A stretch of 64,000 bases of DNA, from contig NZ_JBJYKD010000012.1 in assembly GCF_049310025.1 (NCBI RefSeq), forward strand, positions 1 through 64,000, in the 5' to 3' direction. How positions within the stretch are numbered: the first letter of the stretch is position 1; each line of letters starts with the position of its first letter. The notes beneath the pieces are model-generated. The model saw nothing but the letters and a program-made list of their open reading frames with translations, was not told the DNA's origin and searched no databases. Of this stretch, positions 53,106 through 61,037 are shown one piece after another. The translations under genes were made by a program, and so were the position numbers. This DNA comes from JBJYKD01 sp049310025 (GTDB lineage Bacteria; Bacillota; Thermosediminibacteria; Thermosediminibacterales; Tepidanaerobacteraceae).

Positions 53106-54023
53106 ATGCAAAGATTAATCTCAAATATTCTGGTAGAAATAAAACCGAAACTAAGAACACCTTTTATGCTTATAGACAGAAAAGGGGATAAGATTTTTGG
53201 CGATGACGTAAAAGGAAATGTAAAAAAAGCCAAGGTAAGGCTTTGCGGTGCAGAATACATGCTGTTGGCAGAACTTACACCCCGGCAGATGAACGATTTT
53301 TGCCTGCTGCTGGAGGAATATATTAACGGCAGATTCAATGATATGCTTAAAGCCTTTGTCCAGGGAAAGGAAACTACCTTAGAAGAGTTTCCTTTCCCTT
53401 GTGGCTTATTGCTTTTAAAGAGCGAACTTTTAGAAAAAATTGAGCCTTTTATCAACAGCCTTTTTAATGAAGTATTCATCTTAAATCTAAAAGAAATACT
53501 GCTGGTTATATTGCCTGTTGGAGATCTCCAAGAATTAAAGGAAACCTCTATAGCTTTATATCAAACCATAAATGAGGAAATTTCTTCAAAAGTGACCATA
53601 AGTATAGGCGGAATTGCAAGGTCTCAAAATGAACTGGCAAAAATTTTCAGTGATGCTCAAAAGGCTTTGAAATTTTCTCCTATGATAAAATCCCACGTCC
53701 TATACTACCCGGAAATGACCATGGAAAAGCTGTTTTCTTCAATTCCGGCAAAAAAACGCCAGGAATTTGCCCACGAGATCGGCGAAAAGCTGAAAAAACT
53801 TGACACAGAAACCTTTGATACGATCCGTGTGGTTCTAGAATGCAACCTCAATATGTCAGAAGCTGCTCGAAGACTTTATATACATCGCAATACCCTTATG
53901 TACAGGCTGGAAAAAATCGCTTCAATTACCGGTCTTGACCTTAGAAACTTTAAAGATGCAATAATTTTGGAAATTTACTTTTTATTGCTGGGACTTGTCG
54001 ATAGTGATACGGTTTATATCTAA
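53106..54023 (+). CDS. PucR/CdaR-type helix-turn-helix regulator
   Basis: 305 residues. The C-terminal 60 residues are a PucR-type HTH: LECNLNMSEAARRLYIHRNTLMYRLEKIASITGLDLRNFKDAIILEI (seen in parts as AARRLYIHRNTLMYRLEKI). The middle resembles the GGDEF-like region of CdaR proteins (TISIGGIARSQNELAKIFSDAQKAL). CdaR itself senses sugar diacids; the family often activates sugar-acid or purine use. It follows the ABC ATPase by 68 bases and is probably a second regulator of this locus. Confidence 0.85.
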   Translation: MQRLISNILVEIKPKLRTPFMLIDRKGDKIFGDDVKGNVKKAKVRLCGAEYMLLAELTPRQMNDFCLLLEEYINGRFNDMLKAFVQGKETTLEEFPFPCGLLLLKSELLEKIEPFINSLFNEVFILNLKEILLVILPVGDLQELKETSIALYQTINEEISSKVTISIGGIARSQNELAKIFSDAQKALKFSPMIKSHVLYYPEMTMEKLFSSIPAKKRQEFAHEIGEKLKKLDTETFDTIRVVLECNLNMSEAARRLYIHRNTLMYRLEKIASITGLDLRNFKDAIILEIYFLLLGLVDSDTVYI

Positions 54024-54118
54024 CTACTCAAATCCCGGTATACCCAGGTAGCTACAAAGGTAGCCAACACCCCCGCAGCCAATTTGCCCATAATTATAAC
54101 AGCCGCTATATCGCTCAT
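54020..54118 (-). CDS. Possible 32-residue membrane peptide
   Basis: A short frame on the minus strand, tail to tail with the PucR gene (four-base overlap). The peptide MSDIAAVIIMGKLAAGVL continues with a hydrophobic stretch and ends WVYRDLSS; 'VYRD' after a helix is common in small Clostridial membrane proteins. No clear ribosome-binding site, so it may be a remnant or chance. Confidence 0.3.
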   Translation of the reverse strand: MSDIAAVIIMGKLAAGVLATFVATWVYRDLSS

Positions 54119-54120
54119 TT

Positions 54121-54142
54121 ATGATACAATGTATCGTATCAT
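54121..54142. promoter_or_regulatory. 22-bp palindrome upstream of the small peptide
   Basis: ATGATAC ... GTATCAT with a central AATGTATC. It contains GATACAAT, the inverse of the ATTGTATC half-site seen at the pdx locus. Looks like a dimeric regulator site; the target is unclear. Confidence 0.4.
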
Positions 54143-54197
54143 TTATTACCTTAAATGCAATTTTGGAATATACCTTTTACTTATACTTCACCAGTCA

Positions 54198-54986
54198 TTA
54201 TAATGCTTCTTTTATGCGGCTTATAAATTCACATACATCGCTCAGCATCCGGCGCCTGTCTTTGCCCTGCTCGATAAGCCTTACAATGGCGCTGCCCACA
54301 ATCACCCCTTCGCAGTAATCCCTGAATCTTTTCGCCATGTCGGGGCCGGAGATCCCGAAACCGAGAGCCCGGGGAAGGGCCGTATAGCGTGACACCTCTT
54401 CCATATAGGCCTTGATGTCCGTCTCTATTTCTTCCCGCACACCGGTCACCCCTTTTGTAGAAATGCAGTAAACAAACCCCCCGGCGCCTTCCACAATATT
54501 TTTGATGCGCTCATGGGAGGTGGGAGCCACCAGGGGTATCAAATGCATGCCGCGTGATGAGACAATATCCGCCATCTCGCGACGCTCCTCCACGGGCAGG
54601 TCGGGTATTATCAGCCCGTCCACCCCCGCTTCCCGGGCCTCGCCTGTAAATCTTTCGGGGCCATATCTAAACACAGAGTTATAATATACGAGGTACACCA
54701 GAGGAATGTCACTGGTTTTCCTCACGGATCTTACTATATCCATTATGCGGGCGATTTTTATACCCGCCTTCAGGGCCCTGGCCGAAGCCCTCTGGATGAC
54801 CGGCCCGTCGGCAAGGGGGTCTGAATAGGGGATTCCCAGCTCCACTATGTCGGCCCCGGCCCTTTCCATTGCAACTACCAGTTCGCCGGTGGTTTCCGGG
54901 TCCGGGTCACCGGCGGTTATAAAGGTTATAAGCGCCTTTTGCCCTGTCTTTTGCAGACTGTACAATCTTTCATCTATCCTGTTCAC
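54198..54986 (-). CDS. trpA: Tryptophan synthase alpha chain
   Basis: 262 residues, TIM barrel. Cleaves indole-3-glycerol phosphate to indole and glyceraldehyde 3-phosphate. Catalytic Glu and Asp are in ADIVELGIPYSDPLADGPVIQRA; the loop after LVAPTS and the GFGIS phosphate motif are intact. Last gene of the trp operon; its start overlaps trpB by four bases. Confidence 0.97.
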   Translation of the reverse strand: MNRIDERLYSLQKTGQKALITFITAGDPDPETTGELVVAMERAGADIVELGIPYSDPLADGPVIQRASARALKAGIKIARIMDIVRSVRKTSDIPLVYLVYYNSVFRYGPERFTGEAREAGVDGLIIPDLPVEERREMADIVSSRGMHLIPLVAPTSHERIKNIVEGAGGFVYCISTKGVTGVREEIETDIKAYMEEVSRYTALPRALGFGISGPDMAKRFRDYCEGVIVGSAIVRLIEQGKDRRRMLSDVCEFISRIKEAL

Positions 54987-56167
54987 AGCCTCACCCCCAT
55001 TAAACCGGCTATTGTTTCGACATCCTTGTCTCCCCTGCCTGAAAGGTTTACCACTATAATATCATCCTCGGAAAGCTTCGGTGCCAGTTTCATGGCATAA
55101 GCCACGGCATGGGCGCTTTCAAGGGCGGGTATGATGCCCTCCGTCTTCGTAAGGGTTATAAAGGCATTCACCGCTTCCTCATCGGTGGCGTAAACGTATT
55201 CGGCCCTTCCGGTTTCTTTTAAAAACGCGTGCTCCGGCCCCGCGCCGGGATAGTCCAGGCCTGCGGATATGGAGTAGACCGGCATTATCTGGCCCTCGTC
55301 GTCCTGCAGCACGTATGTCTTCATGCCGTGAAGCACTCCTATGCTGCCTCTTGTGAGCTTTGCCGCATGTTGGCCGCTGTCAAGTCCCATGCCCCCCGCC
55401 TCGACTCCCACCAGCTTTACGCTTTTATCTTCATAAAAGGGGTAAAAAATTCCCATGGAATTGCTCCCTCCGCCGACGCAGGCGATGATGTAATCCGGAA
55501 GCCTGCCGGTCTTTTCCATGATCTGGGCTCTGGTCTCATCGCCTATAACCCTCTGGAAGTCCCTGACCATGGTGGGGTAGGGGTGAGGCCCCACCACCGA
55601 CCCCATCACGTAAAAGGTGTCGTCCACATGGGCCACCCAGTGCCTCATGGCTTCGTTTACCGCGTCCTTTAGGGTGCCGGTTCCCTGGTCTACACTGGTC
55701 ACCCTGGCCCCTAAGAGCTTCATCCTGAAGACATTCAGAGCCTGCCGCCTGACATCCTCCTTCCCCATGAATATCTCGCACTCCATCCCGAACATGGCCG
55801 CCGCTGTAGCCGTGGCCACACCGTGCTGTCCGGCCCCGGTTTCAGCTATCACCCTGCGCTTGCCCATGCGCTTTGCCAAAAGGACCTGCCCCAGGACGTT
55901 GTTTATTTTATGCGCCCCGGTGTGGTTGAGGTCCTCACGCTTCAAGTAAATCCTGGCGCCGCAAAGCTTTTTTGTGAGGTTTTCGGCAAAGTAAAGAGGT
56001 GTGGGCCTGCCGGCGTATTCTCTCAAATAATACCTGTACTCCTCCATGAATTTTTCGTCGGCTACGGCCGTATTAAACTCTTTCTCCAGTTCCGCAAGGG
56101 CGTTCATCACGGTTTCCGGTACATATTGCCCGCCGAATATGCCGAATCTGCCCGGCACATCTTTCAT
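54983..56167 (-). CDS. trpB: Tryptophan synthase beta chain
   Basis: 394 residues, PLP enzyme joining indole and serine. The PLP lysine is in REDLNHTGAHKINNVLGQ, the phosphate site in CVGGGSNSMGIF, and AETGAGQHGVATA is typical of TrpB1. Forms the alpha2beta2 complex with TrpA. Overlaps trpF by four bases. Confidence 0.97.
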   Translation of the reverse strand: MKDVPGRFGIFGGQYVPETVMNALAELEKEFNTAVADEKFMEEYRYYLREYAGRPTPLYFAENLTKKLCGARIYLKREDLNHTGAHKINNVLGQVLLAKRMGKRRVIAETGAGQHGVATATAAAMFGMECEIFMGKEDVRRQALNVFRMKLLGARVTSVDQGTGTLKDAVNEAMRHWVAHVDDTFYVMGSVVGPHPYPTMVRDFQRVIGDETRAQIMEKTGRLPDYIIACVGGGSNSMGIFYPFYEDKSVKLVGVEAGGMGLDSGQHAAKLTRGSIGVLHGMKTYVLQDDEGQIMPVYSISAGLDYPGAGPEHAFLKETGRAEYVYATDEEAVNAFITLTKTEGIIPALESAHAVAYAMKLAPKLSEDDIIVVNLSGRGDKDVETIAGLMGVRL

Positions 56168-56772
56168 AAACTCCTCACCCTTTCCACAAATTTTTTCATC
56201 TTTTCAAAGTCTTTATAGCCGCCGGTCTCAACACCGGTGCTCACATCCACGGCATAGGGCTTTACTTTCAGGATGGCCTCCCCCACATTGCCGGCGTCAA
56301 GGCCGCCGGCCAGGATTACCGGCTGCCTGAGCCGGACGCCTTCCAGCAAGGCCGGGTCAAACCTCGATCCGGTTCCGCCGTAAAGCCCTTTTACCGAAGA
56401 ATCCAGTAAAATTCCATCCACTTCGTAATCTTCCGCGGCTTTTAAACTATCCGCACCTTCGACCCTGATGGCCTTCCAGACTGAAACCCTCCCGTAACCT
56501 CTGACACTCTCCGGCGGTTCGTCGCCGTGAAGCTGTATCACATCCAGGCCCAATTCTTCACAGGCTTTCATTATCACATCCGGCCTCTCATTAACGAACA
56601 CTCCCACCTTTTTTATGTCCTTATCCAGGGCCGCGACGAGCCTTCCGGCTTCTTCAAAGCTTATGCGCCTCCTGCTTGGGGCGAAGACAAACCCCGCGTA
56701 GTCCACCTTCAACCTGTTCACATATTCGATGTCCTGCGGCCGCCTCAGGCCGCAAATCTTAACCTTCACCAT
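56164..56772 (-). CDS. trpF: Phosphoribosylanthranilate isomerase
   Basis: About 202 residues, TIM barrel. Catalytic Cys lies in VKICGLRRPQDI and Asp in DGILLDSS; the GGLDAGNV phosphate loop is present. The ATG at 56772 is preferred, because the ATG three codons upstream is too close to GGGAGGG. Lies 28 bases after trpC. Confidence 0.96.
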   Translation of the reverse strand: MVKVKICGLRRPQDIEYVNRLKVDYAGFVFAPSRRRISFEEAGRLVAALDKDIKKVGVFVNERPDVIMKACEELGLDVIQLHGDEPPESVRGYGRVSVWKAIRVEGADSLKAAEDYEVDGILLDSSVKGLYGGTGSRFDPALLEGVRLRQPVILAGGLDAGNVGEAILKVKPYAVDVSTGVETGGYKDFEKMKKFVERVRSL

Positions 56773-56800
56773 GGCCACCATCCCTCCCCGGCCTTATCTA

Positions 56801-57574
56801 TCATGCTTCTTTAAAGGCCGCCAGATCCCGGCATACATCCTTTGATTTCATGAGGGCCTCCCCCACCAGAATGCCGTCCACGCCTACGGATTTGAGATAA
56901 CGCACATCATTCGCCGTTTTTATGCCGCTTTCTGCAATTTTTATTATGCCTTCAGGAATCCTGCCGATGAGCCTCTCGCAGGTCTTGAGATCTACACTGA
57001 AATCTTTCAGGTTCCTGTTGTTTATGCCGATGATGCGGGCCCCGGCGTCCAGGGCCGCATCCAGCTCCTTTTCATCATGGACCTCCACAAGGCAGTCAAG
57101 CCCCAGGGACCGTGCTTTTTTATAAAAATAACCGATGTTTTCGCCGAGGACCGCCACGATGAGCAAAAGGGCGTCGGCTCCCAGGGCTTTCGCCTGGTAA
57201 ATCTGGTATTCGTGGATGATAAAATCCTTTCTCAGCACGGGGCAGGAGGTTATATCTCTTACGATTTTGAGGAAGCTGTCGTCACCCAGAAAAAACTTTT
57301 TTTCCGTCAGCACCGATATGGCGTCCGCGCCGCCCCTTTCGTAGCAAGCCGCCGTGAAGGCCGGATCAAGGTCCGGCTTTATGACTCCTCTTGAAGGAGA
57401 AGCCTTTTTTATCTCGGCGATGATTTTAATCCCTTTTTTCCCCGTCAAAGCTTTCTCCAGGCTCCTAGGGAGACCCATGTCTTTGATTTCATCCTCCAGG
57501 ACTGACAAAGGCTTTTTTTCCATTTCATCTTTTAGCTGTCGTTCTTTGAAGGCAACGATTTCATCCAAAATCAT
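56801..57574 (-). CDS. trpC: Indole-3-glycerol phosphate synthase
   Basis: 257 residues. Closes the indole ring. Motifs: IIAEIKKASPSRGVI with the catalytic lysine, VLRKDFIIHEYQIYQA, GINNRNLKDFSVDL and IAESGIKT. Separate from trpF, as usual in Firmicutes. Start overlaps trpD by four bases. Confidence 0.97.
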   Translation of the reverse strand: MILDEIVAFKERQLKDEMEKKPLSVLEDEIKDMGLPRSLEKALTGKKGIKIIAEIKKASPSRGVIKPDLDPAFTAACYERGGADAISVLTEKKFFLGDDSFLKIVRDITSCPVLRKDFIIHEYQIYQAKALGADALLLIVAVLGENIGYFYKKARSLGLDCLVEVHDEKELDAALDAGARIIGINNRNLKDFSVDLKTCERLIGRIPEGIIKIAESGIKTANDVRYLKSVGVDGILVGEALMKSKDVCRDLAAFKEA

Positions 57575-58593
57575 ACGGCCGCCCTGCTTTCTCTTATAAA
57601 CTCATTCAATTTTTCATAGGCGGCCCCCGAGTCTATCAGATTCTGAGCCATCTGTACGCCTTCCTTGAGGTCCTCCGCAACTTCGCCCACATATAGGGCC
57701 GCGGCGCTGTTCAACACCACCACATCCCTCTGCGGGCCCTTCTTGCCCTGCAGCACATCCAAAATTATCCTTGCATTGTAGCTGCTGTCCCCTCCGGCTA
57801 TTTCCTCAAGTTTTGCCAGGGGAATGCCGAAGTCCCGGGGGTTTATGGTATAATTTTTAATCATGCCGTCTTTTACTTCACTCACTATGGTCTCCCTGGT
57901 GGTGGTTATTTCATCGAGGCCGTCGCGCCCGTGGACCACCATGGCCCTTTTGACTCCGAGTTTCAGCAGCACCCGGGCCAGGGGCCTTGTGAGGATTCCG
58001 TCATACACGCCCAGGACCTGGCCCCGGACGGAGGCCGGGTTGGTCAGCGGCCCCAAAATATTGAAGACGGTCCTGGTACCCAGCTCTTTCCGGGGACCGG
58101 CCACGTTTTTCATGGCGGAGTGATAAAGGGGGGCGAACAGGAATGTAATTCCCACCTTTTCAATACACCTTCCGGCATCTTCCGGCTCTAAATCTATCTT
58201 TGCCCCCAGGGCTTCAAGGACATCGGCGCTGCCGCTCTTGCTGGATACGGCTTTATTGCCGTGTTTTGCCACCTTCACTCCCCCGGCGGCGGCCACAAAC
58301 GCCACGGCGGTGGATATATTGAAGGTTTTGCCGCCGTCTCCGCCCGTGCCGCATGTATCTATGGCGAAACCCTCGACATCCACCTTCCTGGCCCTGGACC
58401 TCATGGACCTGGCAAATCCCGTGATTTCCTCCACTTTTTCCCCTTTCATCCTCATCCCAACCAGAAAACCGCCTATCTGAGACGGAGCGGCCTTGCCGTC
58501 CATGATATGGTCCATGGCCTCCCGGGCTTCGTCCTCGCTTAAATCCTCTCTCATGATGACTTTTTTTATAATCTCATGAAACATATTCATCAC
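57571..58593 (-). CDS. trpD: Anthranilate phosphoribosyltransferase
   Basis: 340 residues. Transfers phosphoribose from PRPP to anthranilate. Motifs: DTCGTGGDGGKTFNISTA near residue 80 (PRPP site), KHGNKAVSSKSGSADVLEALG and RTVFNILGPLTNP. Not fused to trpG. Overlaps trpG by 20 bases. Confidence 0.97.
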   Translation of the reverse strand: MMNMFHEIIKKVIMREDLSEDEAREAMDHIMDGKAAPSQIGGFLVGMRMKGEKVEEITGFARSMRSRARKVDVEGFAIDTCGTGGDGGKTFNISTAVAFVAAAGGVKVAKHGNKAVSSKSGSADVLEALGAKIDLEPEDAGRCIEKVGITFLFAPLYHSAMKNVAGPRKELGTRTVFNILGPLTNPASVRGQVLGVYDGILTRPLARVLLKLGVKRAMVVHGRDGLDEITTTRETIVSEVKDGMIKNYTINPRDFGIPLAKLEEIAGGDSSYNARIILDVLQGKKGPQRDVVVLNSAAALYVGEVAEDLKEGVQMAQNLIDSGAAYEKLNEFIRESRAAV

Positions 58594-59152
58594 CCTCCAG
58601 AAAATTTTTTAAAATGGATTTCCCATCTTCCGTGAGTATTGACTCGGGATGAAATTGAACCCCGTAAACCGGAAATTTTTTATGGCGAATGCCCATTATG
58701 ACACCTCCGGCGGTCACTGCCGTCACCTCCAGTTCATCGGGAAGGGTGCCGCCCTTTATGACCAGCGAGTGATACCTCATGGCCGTAATGGGATTTTTTA
58801 TTCCTCTAAAGATCCCCCGGCCGTTGTGGCACACCCGTGATGTCTTGCCGTGGAAGATCTTTTCGGCGCCGGTGACCTCTGCCCCATAGGCCACGCCTAT
58901 GGCCTGGTGCCCCAGGCATATGCCGAGGATCGGAATCCTGCCTTCGTTTTTCCTGATAAGATCCACGCATATGCCGGCATCTTCCGGCCTACCCGGTCCC
59001 GGAGAAAGGATTATCCTGCGGGCCCCCGAATTCATCACACCCTCCACGTCAATCTCATCGTTTCTGACCACCTCCACTTCGGGGTAAAGCTCCCCCGCAT
59101 ACTGATACAGGTTGTATGTAAAGGAATCATAGTTGTCTATTATCAGAATCAT
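58574..59152 (-). CDS. trpG: Anthranilate synthase component II (glutamine amidotransferase)
   Basis: 192 residues. Supplies ammonia to TrpE. Catalytic Cys in ILGICLGHQAIGVAYG and His/Glu in GVQFHPESILTEDG; SPGPGRPEDAG near residue 55. In organisms lacking a separate pabA it may also serve folate synthesis. Overlaps the end of trpE by four bases. Confidence 0.96.
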   Translation of the reverse strand: MILIIDNYDSFTYNLYQYAGELYPEVEVVRNDEIDVEGVMNSGARRIILSPGPGRPEDAGICVDLIRKNEGRIPILGICLGHQAIGVAYGAEVTGAEKIFHGKTSRVCHNGRGIFRGIKNPITAMRYHSLVIKGGTLPDELEVTAVTAGGVIMGIRHKKFPVYGVQFHPESILTEDGKSILKNFLEGDEYVS

Positions 59153-59595
59153 CCCAGCACCTCCTTTAAAGCCGCCGCTTTATTTAAAACCTCCCGGTAT
59201 TCTTTTTCGGGCACCGAGTCGCAAACTATGCCCGCTCCAGACTGGATGTAAGCCATGCCGTCCTTGAAAATGACGGTCCTTATGGCGATGCAGAAATCCA
59301 TGTTTCCCCTAAAGCCAAAATAGCCCACCGCCCCGGCATATATCCCACGCCTTTTTTCTTCCAGCTCATCGATTATTTCCATGGCCCGTATCTTGGGGGC
59401 TCCGGATACGGTCCCGGCCGGCAGGCAGGCCAGAAGGGCGTCGATACAAGTTTTACCCTGTTTTAACCTGCCGCTCACCGTCGACACGATATGCATGACG
59501 TGAGAGTACATATCGACTTCCATGAAGCGTTCCACTTTCACGCTGCCGAACTCGCTCACCTTCCCCAGATCATTTCTGCCCAGATCTACGAGCAT
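59149..59595 (-). pseudogene. trpE: trpE, C-terminal fragment after frameshift
   Basis: 148 residues from the first Met (LVDLGRNDLGKVSEFGSV, then GTVSGAPKIRAMEIIDELE, GAVGYFGFRGNMDFCIAIRT and SGAGIVCDSVPEKEY), which form the end of the chorismate-binding domain. Its frame stays open upstream to about 59643 and encodes LKKELLADEKERAEHV, which continues the TrpE sequence directly from the other fragment. It is not a separate gene: it has no ribosome-binding site. Confidence 0.9.
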
Positions 59596-59639
59596 GACGT
59601 GTTCGGCCCTCTCTTTTTCGTCGGCCAGGAGTTCCTTTT

Positions 59640-60599
59640 TTAACTTTTCTCTTCCTCCGGCGTCTTTCCTCTGGGCCTGGTGCCCGCGATGGGATTTGTG
59701 GTGACGATGCCGTCTTTCACGGCCACCAGGCTTTCGGGAGAAGAGCCCACCAGCTGGAAATCCCCGAAGTCCATATAAAAAAGATACGGCGAGGGGTTGA
59801 GGGCCCTGAGCCTCCTGTAAGCTTCAAACGGTTCTACTTTTGCGGCAGCCGCCATTCTCTCGGACAGCACCACCTGAAATATGTCGCCGGCTTTGATGTA
59901 TTCAACGGCCTTTCTCACTTTTTCGCAGAAGGAATTTTCGTTGCAACTTGCTTGAAATTCGGGAATCGAATTTCGGACCGTCGCCAGGGGGTGCAAATCC
60001 TTTTTCCTCAAGACGGTTTTCTTCAGTTCATAAAGTCTTTCGACTATGTATTCATATTCGGTTTCTTCATCGGGCACGGCATTGTACACCACGTAAAGGT
60101 TGTGGTAAAAATGGTCGTAGATTATAACTTCCTTATAAAACATCAGGAAACATTCCGGCAGATGCAGTTCATCGGGATTGTCATCGGGAAGTTTTTCATA
60201 GAGCCTTATCACATCATAACCCACATACCCCACGGCGCCGCCCGTGAAGGCGGGCAAATCTGCAAAAAGCCCGGGCAGTGCGCTGTCGTAGCCGTATCTT
60301 TTAAAATAATCTCCCACGATATCCAGCACCCTGCCGTTTTCGGTCTTCACCCCGCCCTTTGAAACTGTCACAACCCAGTCCCCGTAACTTTTTACGGCCA
60401 TATGCGGGCTTGCTCCTAGAAAGGAGTATCTTCCCCAGTTTTTCCCGCATTCGGCGCTCTCCAGCAGGAACTTATGCCGGCCGTCCAGATTGTAAAAAAG
60501 CTCAATGGGAGTAAATTCGTCGGCATTTACCCTCAACACGACCGGAACCGCACGGTCCTTCCTCATTAGCTCAAACCCGCGTTTATCGGGAAACACCAT
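59640..60599 (-). pseudogene. trpE: trpE, N-terminal part, anthranilate synthase component I broken by a -1 frameshift
   Basis: Anthranilate synthase component I makes anthranilate from chorismate and is feedback-inhibited by tryptophan. This part has the Trp-binding LLESAECGKNWGRYSFLG and the chorismate domain up to TTNPIAGTRPRGKTPEEE, then reads K-S-stop at 59640. Loss of one A in the run AAAA at 59645-59648 (or an undercall) explains it: adding one A restores EEEKKLKKELLADEKE. Start ATG at 60599 with GGGGTGG six bases upstream. All other trp genes are intact, so a sequencing error or very recent mutation is likely; no good slippery heptamer for programmed shifting is present. Confidence 0.9.
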
Positions 60600-60624
60600 A
60601 CACAACCACCCCTTTTTTTGCTAT

Positions 60625-60960
60625 AAAAAAAACACCCCGCCCTTTTGGGGCGAAGTGTGCCGCGGTGCCACCCAATTTTGACCTTGCGTAAAAGATGGTA
60701 TCAAAAAAGGCACTTCTCCCTTAGGAAAAAGTGCCTTTTATGAGCTCAGCCACCTAAAGCAAAGCCATCTCGTTCCGGGTACGGAATGCAGGAGCATTCG
60801 ATACCCTGTCCTTTTAACGGCGGACTTTCCGTCTCCTGCTACTTTTAGTTCGCATGGCTTCTCCCGGGCCCATTCAACGGCAACCGCGGCACCGGTCTTC
60901 CACCGCCACCGGCTCGCTTTGGCCTGAATCGCCGCCTACTCTTCCCGTTCATCGAATTTT
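60625..60960 (-). ncRNA. Trp T-box riboswitch of the trp operon
   Basis: Minus strand, in order: CGATGAACGGGAAGAGTAGG (stem I base), GAGCCGGTGGCGGTGGAAGACC, specifier loop GTTGAATGGGCCC with specifier TGG (60870-60872), a hairpin AAAAGGCACTT/AAGTGCCTTTTTT (60703-60739), T-box GGGTGGCACCGCGG (60660-60673), and terminator CACTTCGCCC/GGGCGGGGTG plus T8 (60625-60657). The bulge TGGC predicts discriminator G, as in tRNA-Trp, agreeing with the specifier. Uncharged tRNA-Trp should allow read-through into trpE. Confidence 0.93.
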
Positions 60961-60982
60961 CTTTCTTTACTTGTTGTTTTTT

Positions 60983-61011
60983 ATAATACACCCAAAGCTC
61001 TGATATGTCAA
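60983..61011 (-). promoter_or_regulatory. Sigma-A promoter of the trp operon
   Basis: Minus strand TTGACA, 17 bases, TATTAT: perfect -35 and five of six in the -10, with ideal spacing, just before the T-box stem I. Confidence 0.8.
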
Positions 61012-61037
61012 TAGCCTTTTACCTTTGTCAATCTTCT

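Noticed and set aside
59645..59648. Programmed -1 frameshift in trpE
   Set aside because: No X-XXY-YYZ heptamer in the right frame and no following stem-loop or pseudoknot recognised; a simple deletion or undercall is more likely.
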